From assembly GCA_013399305.1 (NCBI GenBank), contig VXAI01000013.1, forward strand, positions 8,261,972 through 8,325,971: 64,000 nt of DNA, read 5' to 3'. Below are positions 53,601 through 61,560 of this stretch, in pieces. The notes under the pieces were generated by a model. The model saw only the letters and a list, made by a program, of their open reading frames with translations, did no database searches and was not told the DNA's origin. The DNA is from Rostratula benghalensis (lineage: Eukaryota; Chordata; Aves; Charadriiformes; Rostratulidae). Both the position numbers and the translations under genes were made by a program. Every line of letters begins with the position of its first letter. The stretch's first letter is position 1.

Positions 53601-53989
53601 GAGTGACGTTTTTACAAACCTACTTCAACTGTTTATTAAGCTAAAGCAAATGCTTCAGTAGAAGTGCTGTCATTGACTTCAGTGCAGATGAAATGGATGT
53701 TGGTAAGTGATTACACACTTAAAACACTCTCTGCTGTAACAGAGCTGAAAAGTTCTGGCCCTGAACCTAGACACAGCTTCTTTAAAGCATCTGAAGAGTT
53801 TTAACTGCCAGAGAGACCAAAAGCAGTTACTTACACATTTGCATACACGTGTTAAGGTCTGCAGTGCTGAGGCACAGCTTAAGAGAGGTCTGGTGTCACT
53901 TACCTCCAGAAATGAAGCTCGAATCCTTCACACTTATCCTTGCATTTTAAGCAGGGGGCACCAAATCCTTGCTCGTGGCCCAAGCCCAT
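38500..53989 (-). CDS. TES: TES (testin), PET and triple-LIM protein; six coding exons, first exon outside window
   Basis: Testin is a cytoplasmic scaffold at focal adhesions, stress fibres and cell contacts. In the family it binds zyxin, Mena/VASP, actin and related partners and acts in cell spreading (established knowledge). Six exons seen here join in frame: 53989-53904, 45744-45492, 44354-44019, 40696-40481, 39915-39757 and 38691-38500 (stop TAA at 38502-38500). Counted from the ATG opening the first of these, the protein has 413 residues: Cys-rich N-terminus 1-50, PET about 83-190, LIM1 about 227-290, LIM2 about 292-350, LIM3 about 352-410. All LIM zinc ligands are present. Vertebrate testin has about 421 residues with a 9-residue first exon, which fits one missing exon beyond base 64000. 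The start at MGLGHEQ matches the known shorter isoform. No frameshift or internal stop is seen. Prickle and FHL proteins share domains, but the PET-LIM-LIM-LIM order and near-identity to remembered testin make TES secure. Confidence 0.97.
38692..39756 (-). other. TES: TES intron 6
   Basis: About 1.07 kb between GTAAGA at 39756-39751 and the acceptor ending CAG at 38692. No repeat was recognised. Confidence 0.9.
39757..39915 (-). CDS. TES: TES coding exon 6 (LIM2)
   Basis: The exon is 159 bases (53 codons) in phase 0. The acceptor is CCTCGTAG, with a short pyrimidine tract, and the donor is GTAAGA after GCG. It encodes [20 protein letters not shown] and runs to [10 protein letters not shown]. 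The LIM2 ligands here are H16, H19, C22, C25, C43 and C46; the first two cysteines of this LIM come from the preceding exon, so intron 5 splits LIM2. Confidence 0.97.
40118..40131 (+). promoter_or_regulatory. CTCF-like motif, plus orientation
   Basis: CCAATAGATGGCAA fits the CTCF core pattern CCASYAGRKGGCRS at 12 of 14 positions (A at S and the terminal A are off). Motif evidence only. Confidence 0.3.
40184..40199 (-). promoter_or_regulatory. CTCF-like motif, minus orientation
   Basis: The minus strand reads GGCACTAGAGGGAGCG, matching the CTCF core at about 12 of 14 positions. It lies about 60 bases from, and points towards, the plus-oriented motif at 40118. Confidence 0.3.
40481..40696 (-). 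CDS. TES: TES coding exon 5 (LIM1 and start of LIM2)
   Basis: The exon is 216 bases (72 codons) in phase 0, acceptor CTTTCCAG, donor GTAGGA. Within the exon peptide the LIM1 zinc ligands are C2, C5, H28, C31 and then C34, C37, C55, H58. The first LIM2 pair, C67 and C70, closes the exon before CDE. The stretch [20 protein letters not shown] is characteristic of testin. The FVCCTC motif has a Cys where I remember Ser in human testin, placing an extra thiol between the second-finger ligands. Confidence 0.97.
40697..44018 (-). other. TES: TES intron 4, with CR1 insertion
   Basis: About 3.3 kb, donor GTAAGT and acceptor TTTCCAG. It holds the CR1 fragment at 40766-40942, close to the acceptor. The remainder is AT-rich with a short ATATATAT stretch near 42148. 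Confidence 0.9.
40766..40942 (-). mobile_element. CR1 LINE 3' fragment in TES intron, gene-sense orientation
   Basis: The plus strand reads AGAATGGTTCAGGTTGGAAG and continues GACCTTAAAGATCACC. It then carries GAGCAGGTTGCTCAAAGCCC and CCAGCCTGGCCTTGAACACT, the complement of the typical avian CR1 3' end. About 180 bases, ending 70 bases from the exon 5 acceptor. Confidence 0.92.
44019..44354 (-). CDS. TES: TES coding exon 4 (PET domain and linker)
   Basis: The exon is 336 bases (112 codons) in phase 0, preceded by TGGTTCAG and followed by GTAAGT. It starts [20 protein letters not shown] and contains the PET core, including the [19 protein letters not shown] stretch. It ends in a charged linker finishing [14 protein letters not shown]. 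The linker before LIM1 (about residues 183-210, rich in Glu, Lys and Asp) looks much less like human testin, as I remember it, than the flanking domains do. That fits a flexible inter-domain hinge. In the family the PET half can fold back on the LIM half to regulate partner binding. Confidence 0.97.
44355..45491 (-). other. TES: TES intron 3
   Basis: About 1.1 kb, donor GTAAGT and acceptor GGTTCAG. No repeat was recognised. The open frame at 44776-45057 (plus) is antisense and unrecognised. Confidence 0.9.
45492..45744 (-). CDS. TES: TES coding exon 3 (Cys-rich region and start of PET domain)
   Basis: The exon is 253 bases between acceptor AAATTTCAG and donor GTAAGT after a CTT codon. Its first base completes an Arg codon, followed by 84 residues starting [14 protein letters not shown] and ending [11 protein letters not shown]. 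It completes the Cys-rich N-terminus (CRNCKC). It then carries the beginning of the PET domain, including the [15 protein letters not shown] stretch typical of testin. The next intron (45491-44355) is about 1.1 kb. Confidence 0.96.
48518..48540. repeat. Homopolymer A23
   Basis: An uninterrupted run of 23 A on the plus strand, T23 in the TES transcript. No retrocopy was recognised upstream of it. Confidence 0.9.
50323..50337 (-). promoter_or_regulatory. CTCF-like motif, minus orientation
   Basis: The minus strand reads CCCACTAGATGGAGG. The core CCACTAGATGGAGG matches CCASYAGRKGGCRS at 13 of 14 positions. Confidence 0.35.
50923..50938 (+). promoter_or_regulatory. CTCF-like motif, plus orientation
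   Basis: CCCAGAAGAGGGCAGT contains CCAGAAGAGGGCAG, matching the CTCF core at 13 of 14 positions. It lies about 600 bases from the minus-oriented motif at 50337 and points away from it. Confidence 0.35.
51045..51540 (+). mobile_element. Solo LTR of an avian endogenous retrovirus, degenerate
   Basis: The segment reads like an LTR type I recall from bird genomes. It has TTTGCAGCTAAAACAACGTT near the 5' end, then GCTATTGCTGAGCATTTCTG-type sequence, then GAACTGGCCAGAGGGTTA. It closes with GGTTGCTGGCTGGGGTCAAC and a terminal CA. No retroviral coding sequence lies beside it, so it is probably a solo LTR left by recombination. It is antisense to TES. The 5' boundary is uncertain, no target-site duplication was found, and the exact family name cannot be given. 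Confidence 0.7.
53904..53989 (-). CDS. TES: TES coding exon 2 (start of short isoform)
   Basis: The exon is 86 bases, preceded by TTTACACAG and followed by GTAAGT. It reads [20 protein letters not shown] and continues to HFW plus two bases of an Arg codon that is completed in the next exon. The exon opens exactly on an ATG, so a transcript from an alternative first exon could start translation here. In the full-length protein this Met is internal, after the short first-exon peptide. The paired cysteines begin the conserved Cys-rich N-terminal region of testin. The following intron (53903-45745) is about 8.2 kb. Confidence 0.95.
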
Positions 53990-54844
53990 CTGTGTAAAGA
54001 GCAAACGTAACTATGGTCAGCTTCAAGAAAGCCTGCTGCATGAATGATCTTACTGCTGCCTTTACAATCTGCAATCCACAACTAAAGCAAAAGGTTAAGC
54101 ATTTGACTAAACTGACATCAGGACAGAATTCTGGGGTCCACTCATCTTTCTGTTTTATCTCCGTCGGTGTCTGTGTTTACCCAAGCCTGTTCATAGGATT
54201 GAGCTAGCAGGCTGAAAATTAGCCTTAGCAAAAAAAGTAGTATTTTTCTGGTGACTTGTCTCTCCCTCTCCAGCTCAGCTCACTCTGGGAGCTCCATACA
54301 AGCAAAGCAGCAGATTCGTTGCCTTAGGTCCGTGACTCTGAAACCACAGCGAGTGAGGCCATAAAGCCTCAAGTTAAAGGACATTTAATCCAGCTGTCAG
54401 GACAAAATGATTTGCAGTGTATGACTTAGCAAAATAGAGGACACCAAGAAATAAATAGATGGCACATTTATAAAGAAAACACCTACGTGATTTGTCTCAT
54501 ATTTCTGAGTGTATCTGAGATGGCAGCTAGTGACAGAGAGCAGAACATACCCTTTTACAATAACATTTCAGCCAGACTAATACCAGCTCTCTTTCTGAGG
54601 AGGAGAAACAGCACAGTTAGTGAAAGCAATGACCATAAGTGATCTGCAACGGGTATCTGTGAAAATCTGTGAAAAGATTAAAAGGACATAAGACCAATTC
54701 GTAATGCAAGGGAAATATGTGCAAATATGAAGAACGGCACAGAGTAAAGGCCAGGTATTTACAGAATATATCAACCCATCAGAAAATGACTGAGAAACAG
54801 CCACTGGAAGTTTGAGGTGAAAACCAGACACCAAGCACCATAAC

Positions 54845-55593
54845 TTATGCATCTGGGCAAGAATAACTCCAGGGACCAGTATAGGTTGGGAACTGTACTG
54901 TTGGAGAGCAGTGATGGGGAAAGGGACCTGGGGGTCCTGGTAGACAGCAGGATGACCATGAGCCAGCACTGTGCCCTGGTGGCCAGGAAGGCCAATGGCA
55001 TCCTGGGGTGTAGTAGAAGGGCTGTGGTCAGTAGGTCCAGAGAGGTTCTCCTCCCCCTCTACTCTGCCCTGGTGAGACCCTATCTGGAATACTGTGTCCA
55101 GTTCTGGGCCCCTCAGTTCCAGAGGGACAGGGAACTGCTTGAGAGAGTCCAGCGTAGAGCCACAAAGATGATGAAGGGAGTGGAGCATCTCCCCTATGAG
55201 GAAAGGCTGAAGGAGCTGGGTCTCTTTAGCTTGGAGGAGACTGACGGGTGACCTCATTAATGCTTATAAATATGAAAAGGGTGAGTGTCAGGAGGATGGA
55301 GCCAGGCTCTTCTCAGTGATGGCCTATGATAGGACAAGGGGCAATGGGTGCAAGCTGGAACACAGGAGGTTCCATTTAAATATGAGGAAAAACTTCTTCA
55401 CAGTGAGGGTGACGGAGCACTGGAGCGGGCTGCCCAGAGAGGTTGTGGAGTCTCCTTCTCTGGAGATATTCAAAACTCACCTGGATGCATTCCTGTGTGA
55501 CCTGCTCTAGGTGTTCCTGCTCTGGCAGGGGGATTGGACTAGATGATCTTTCAAGGTCCCTTCCGATCCCTGATAGCCTGTGATTCTGTGATC
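54845..55593 (+). mobile_element. CR1 LINE 3' part, plus strand, antisense to TES
   Basis: The ORF2 C-terminal reverse-transcriptase region is readable at 54847-55251, with [54 protein letters not shown] and [10 protein letters not shown]. It then shifts frame near 55240. The reading resumes in another frame to 55510, through [20 protein letters not shown] to [19 protein letters not shown]. The 3' end closes with TGATTCTGTGATCC, the CR1 terminal repeat. It is better preserved than the other copies here but inactive because it is truncated and shifted. Confidence 0.93.
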
Positions 55594-56746
55594 CATATAA
55601 CACAGTAAATTTAAAATGCCTCACTCCAGGTCTTTAAACCACTGGGGAACATTGCTCTTAAATCAGACAGATGAAGGACTGTGGAACTGGGGTCACAGTT
55701 GGGTGCACAGGCAGAGGGAAACCCATCCCCACACTCCCACCCACTGCTCCAGCAGCATGAGGAGCACTCCCAGTCAGCTGTGGGTGGATGCAGCGGGAAG
55801 GACAGTCATTGCCACACAGACAGCTCACTTCCAGTTTGGCTTTTACCAGGAATGGACAGGGTTTCAGAGCTGAGAAATTCTGGTAGTAATCTTAGTTCTG
55901 GCAACAGTTATACAATGCCAGAGTTAATGAGACATGGTTGATAGACTTTCATTATTAACAAGTTTGCAATTTACTCTGAGAAGTCATACCACTATTCTTG
56001 TGCCTACAAGGATATAAACAGCTCAGCTATTCAATTTGTTTCTGTCCCAAATGAAGGAACAGATTATTCACGAACCACTTGCTCAACACAAAACACATAG
56101 TAAGATGCAGGGAAAACCATGTTTTCAGTTAGTTCAGAGTTTGAAGGATCACTGCCCCTGAGGATATTACAAAACTTTCTTGCAGATCATGGGCTATTTA
56201 GGAAGAAGAGATACTTTGGCAGGTGTTAAGCTACTGCTTGCAACTGTAGGGATGGATAGAGGGACATGAATTTATTTCTTCCTTTCTTATCTGGAAGAAG
56301 AAATCCAAACCTGCTGTGATCATGATGACTTCTTTATCAGCCTAAAGGCTCAAGAAGTTCATGTTCTAGAGGCACTAATCTGAATCTAGACCAGTACAAC
56401 ATATAAAATGAACAAATTTAAAGATGAAGTTATCTTTCATCAACTATATTTTTTTCTATGTGGAATATATAAAGATAACAGGTTTTGTAAGCTTTTAAAA
56501 AAAAGCTTGTCTCCACTGAAGATGGGTGTTTACAAGGGTCTTTACATCTGAATCCAGAGCCCCACTGTACCTCATACCACACCCCATACCTCAGAAAACA
56601 ACCAAGTGCTCTTGTCAAGTCACACACATTAATACAACAAAACATTGGCCAGGATGTTCTGAAAAGAGGAAGCTAAAATAGCACAAAACAATCACTTTTC
56701 CCGCCTCTCAGGACAGGGCTGGGTTGTTGTTTTTTTTTTTTGGTTT

Positions 56747-56772
56747 GGGTTGGGTTGTCAGGGTTTTTAGGG
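56747..56772 (+). other. G-quadruplex motif in TES intron 1
   Basis: Four GGG runs at 56747-56749, 56752-56754, 56761-56763 and 56770-56772 with loops of 2, 6 and 6 bases satisfy the standard G3N1-7 rule. The motif sits in a GT-rich tract (about 56716-56784) flanked by T runs. It is on the strand opposite TES mRNA. Confidence 0.7.
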
Positions 56773-58956
56773 TTTTTTTTTTTAATTGTCTTCTCTAAAA
56801 AGGTCCTAAACTTACCATCCATTGCCATCAATTAAAAAAACCAAAACAGTAGTATTAACCTATTCTCTCCAGCTGCTAGTTCAGCTACAAGCCAGCATTA
56901 CGTCTTTATGCTTGGCCTCTGCCATCCTTTAAAAAGGGGGAAAGAAGGAGAAAGACACATAATGATAATTTCACTAGCGTTACAATTAGAAGGCTTAAAA
57001 ACCTAGGACCACTTGTGCATAGAGCACCATCATACAGTACAGAGGAATAGCATTAGCATTTCAAGAATTCCAAAAACAGAATCCAAAATGCAAGTAAGAA
57101 AACAAAAGTGGTTTTTAATTTTTAAAAAATATATTGTTTCCAAGCCTCCTAACATTTAAGGGTTTTCTAAGCCAAAAATATATCTCTAGAGGAAATTAAG
57201 GAGAGAAAACATGTGCTGTCTAAATGCTCCACCCAATACATGTTCCCTCTCCAGATTAGACAGACAACAACCCGTCAGCCCAATTGCATCTTCACATCCA
57301 CCAGCCTCGGTGCAGATTTCTTCAGAAACACAGGATTCCACATTCTTTTCCCAGTAGTAAAGAGCACACCATTAAGTAAACATTTATGCAGCTTGAGACA
57401 AATAAGATTTAATTAGCAAATGAGATAGACTTGTGTTGAAACACATTTGTTTCCCCGTGTTAGAGAAAAAAAAAAAAGGGGGGGATGACCTTTCTATATG
57501 CAATGCTTGGTCATCTTTAGGGAAATGATTTAGCTTGAAACTCAGGATTACATTGAGAACTGAGTTAGTCATTATTTCAGATGCATGCACAGTCTCTGCC
57601 TTTATTCTGACAGAGAAACTATGTGGCTGCTTGCCAGAAATGAAGATATAAAATAACATTAGTACACCATGCTTTAGAGTTTGACTCTATCTACAAGTGA
57701 GTGCCTATCAAATATGCCTTCACAGTGCTGCACCAGGACCTGCTTCAGCAGTAAGGAAGCATCGGCCTCAAAAGTGACTTTCCTCTTCAGCAGCCAATTC
57801 TGCTGTAATTTGAGAAATTCAGAGATTCTAAAGCTGCAATATATATCTTCATCACTGCCATGCCACTCCCCATGCCTTCCAAAGGACAGGGCTCGCTCTT
57901 TACTGGAGCGGCCAGAGCTACAGAGAGCTGGGCACACACTGGAGGGGGAATACATGCCCAAGAACAGGAGGGAATACATTTTCTCCATAAATGGAGTTAT
58001 GGGAGAAACAGCACAGATAGGTCAGCTGAAATACTGCCAGAAGAAGGTTCCTGCCTGGCTATTACCATTACTTTTAATTTTACAGCAAAAGCTATCCAAA
58101 ACCATCTGGTATTACTAACATATCCAATATAGATTTAAGCAGTCTGAGTATGGAAGATGATATAAATATGATTGAGATCATCCTTTGCATGCTGCTTTCA
58201 AGATTAAATAGTCCTCCAGGGCAAAGAATTTTAAATAGTTACAGCTAAGTGAAAATTAGTGAGACACTTCCCCATTTCAGTTCAGAATGGAATCCAGTGT
58301 TGAAGAGCTGGCCATCTTTACATTAAGGAGACACAGGCAAAAGTTTACTGTCATCTTAAAAATCCAAATGGTCCAGTTCAGGTATTTAATAGGTTGTTCA
58401 GATGCACAAGAGAAACAAAACAGTCACTAGAGTTCAAAACTGGATTATCAAGTTAATTCAACATGACCGAGAATGAAAAGTCGAACAAAACCCCTTTCTC
58501 CCTATCAATTTAAATCCTCTTGCAAATGTTGAAGTCCTGCTTCACTGCAATTTTGGAATACCAACTTCAGAATTTTCAGAGCATCAGATAACAAAACATC
58601 CCCCCCCATGGGTTGCTATTAAAAATAAAAATCATGGATGCAAATAGAATATGCATATAGAGGTAGATCACCAATTTAATCTGCAGGCTGATACAAATGT
58701 CATTATAAAGACAGCTACAGTTTCTCTTATGTGGTAAGAGAAAGTTTAACAAATTTGTTCTCATGTGGAATGGACTGTGCCACAGTTCACAGCACTGGTA
58801 AAAAAAAATATGTTGCAATGAATGGAGGATTAGCTTTTTAATAGCTAAGAGCATAATGTCACAGAACTCAAGATTATTGTTAACAGTTACAGGAAAAACA
58901 AAGATAAACCCTAAGACAGAACAGTGATTTTTAAAGTTGCCTGTAATTGCTTTTAA

Positions 58957-59062
58957 TGAGCACAGATTGTTTTAAGTTGAAAGGGCTCTCTGGAGGCCAC
59001 CCAACTGCCCACAAAGAGGAACGAAATCAGATTTGCCCAGGGCCATGTCTGGATGCAGATTC
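58957..59062 (-). mobile_element. Possible very old CR1 remnant
   Basis: The plus strand has TTGAAAGGGCTCTCTGGAGG and CCCAACTGCCC, which resemble the complement of a CR1 3' region (ttggaaggg, ctctggaggtc, ccaac). The match is weak and I would not rely on it without a repeat search. Confidence 0.3.
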
Positions 59063-61342
59063 AACAACCTATTACAGTGTTGGACCAAAGAAAACCTACA
59101 TGTTTAATCAGAACTTCTAACATAGCAGCATCTGTCCACTGTCCCTCATATTATCACTGTAAAGTGGGTAGAATTCAATTCTGTCTTTTCCATTCCTTCC
59201 CACTAAGCAGCTGGGCACAAACGACACAAAGAGTAACTGGACTAGATTCCCCTGGAAGACTTTAATTATTTTAATAGTCGCCATTTAACAGTCATCACAG
59301 CCAGCACAACTATAGTCCCCAAGTAAAGCCAACTGCTCTGACCTTCCTGCCCCTTTACAAAGCAACCCCAGTGGTAAGGAGAAGGTAAAAGAGGAAGCCA
59401 TAACAACACACGGAAGCTCTACACGGCTTCCTCCCACAAGAGTTCTTTTACCTCCTCAGTCCCACCAGAGGCTAACCACCTCAGTTCCACCACCCAGAAT
59501 TAACTTGGGTCTTTCCTTCCCCTCCCCCCCCAAGTGACTCCTCTTCCACCAGACAGGTGAACTGTATTATTTTTTTTTTTTTCACTTTGCCACAGGCAGT
59601 AAGACACAATATCAGCACTTAGCCTCTGTAGATCAGAAGTCCTTCCACAATGTGAGACCTCCCTGGAATTTGAAAGGTTGTGACTGTACAGTGAGAAAGT
59701 TGTTATTAGTAGACTGTGATAAATAATGATAATTAACAGTGAGCTCTTGAACAGACTTAAATCCTCTTCACTGTCCTTCTTGCAGATCTGTGCTTTTGAG
59801 TGCACTGCAATTCTGACCACACTGTGGTCAATGCTAAACCTGTTCTTGGATTTAGCAAAAAATGGTAGGGATCTTCTCGTTTGAAGATTACTCAGCTCTT
59901 GATCCATTTGGTTGTTTCAGGGTCCACAGCAAGTCATATTGTTTGCCACTTCCAACATAGGCTTGAGAAAAACTTCCTGTATAGCACAACAGATTTCTAA
60001 CACTTTAAGATACTAGATCCCTAATGTACTTTAGGAATTTTTTTAGAGAATTCAAGCTAAATTCTGGTATGCAAGAAAACCCCACCGCCCTCAAAGTTCT
60101 GAGAACAGGACACATGAGAAATCTCAGGTGTGGTGCATGCTTTATTGATAAGATCTCATCTTGGATCACTGCTTCTGTACCAGCAGAAATCCTCTCTATT
60201 GGGTAAACAGAACAAACTGGAAATTAATACATGCCCTAAAAGGTTTAAGCACTGTAATCTAGGAGCTATATTATTTCTTATGACTCCAGAATAAGAAAAT
60301 CCAAACAAAAGATGCAAACAAAAGTCTTCTAAGACTTCTACAGATATTGTACAAAAAAAGAGGAAGAAGTTTTATCTGTAGTGAAGAGCAGTATCCCACA
60401 GATCATTCTATATTTATTATTTATCATGTCTATTAAAATTGACGGGCAGTTTGCCCTAGTTCATTTTTTTGGCTTTTTTCCCCCCCCTCTTCAAGATTTA
60501 GGGATAAGTTGACTGGGATTAAGATGTAGAAGCTCGGGTAAGGAAGTCCACTTGCACAGAAAGAAGGATGCCAGAAAGTAGTTTCGTCCAAGAAAAATAT
60601 TTGAAAGATGATCCAGGCAGAAGAATAAATCAAGGAGCTGTAGCAGCCTATAATAGTAAACGAGTACTAAGAATTTATTTTATTGTGATGTCTTCAACTA
60701 AATATCAAACATCTCAGAATACATATATTTAAGACACTATTACACAGTCTACTGTCAAAAGCCTAACAACTATTAAAGATGTCTCAGCCAGATGGAAAGC
60801 AAGAGGTGTTTTACTCACTGAGTCCAGTATTAGACTAAGTTTGAATGCAGTTGACATGCACTACAACGCTGTCTAAACCTCCAATACAGAACTATCCATC
60901 ACCCAATGCTGCAGAGGCATTTTCACAGTACTCATGTATTTTGTTTTGACATCAGTGCTCTTGCACAGCTGCATCTTCTAACATTAGGTTTTCAGCAGCA
61001 GACATGGAAATCTACATATGCGCTTATTAGGATCTTTAGTCATGGAGGAAAAAGGCTTTTTTTCAACCAGGGCTTTTATAAGCTGCAGCTAGACAGCCTC
61101 TGACTGAAAACAATGTAGAAATTGAGTGTTAGGGAGACTTCAAAAACCAAAGAGACCAGAAACACATGTACAGCAGTACCAGGGTACAGTTACATTTGAT
61201 GTAATCTAGAATTGTCAGAAGCCTCCTTGCTCCCTTTTCCCTATTCATTTGGCCCTAGATAATAAGTGTGACAAGCTCTCATCTTTACAGCCCTACTCTT
61301 CCTCCAGACTCCAGAACAACCTCACAAACCCTTCATGTTAGT

Positions 61343-61408
61343 ATTAGGGTTGGGTTGTTCTGTTACTTAGTTTGATTTGGGGTTTGGGGGTTTTTTTTGT
61401 TTGTTTTT
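61343..61408. repeat. GT-rich low-complexity tract
   Basis: TATTAGGGTTGGGTTG followed by GGGGTTTGGGGG and a T run. It resembles the 56716-56784 tract, but its G runs are too far apart for a standard quadruplex. Confidence 0.6.
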
Positions 61409-61457
61409 ATTAACATGCACACCCCATATAAAACCACAGGTGTTTGGTGTATATGTC

Positions 61458-61560
61458 TATATATATATATACATACACACATGCATATCTATTTAAAATA
61501 GACTTAAAATAGACAGTAAAACCATAATTTTTTTAACTACAGCGCTATATATATATATAT
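61458..61560. repeat. Two TA microsatellite runs
   Basis: TA runs at 61458-61471 and 61546-61560 with a CA-rich tail after the first. Simple sequence repeat. Confidence 0.85.

Larger units (their letters stand above)
45745..53903 (-). other. TES: TES intron 2, with solo LTR
   Basis: About 8.2 kb, donor GTAAGT and acceptor AATTTCAG. It contains an A23 run at 48518-48540, CTCF-like motifs at about 50323-50337 and 50923-50938, and a degenerate avian LTR at about 51045-51540. Confidence 0.9.

Noticed and set aside
54577..55257. 226-codon open frame on the minus strand
   Set aside because: It is the antisense shadow of the plus-strand CR1 ORF2 fragment.
61343..61408. Interstitial telomere repeat
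   Set aside because: Only an isolated TTAGGG-like word within GT-rich sequence, with no tandem array.
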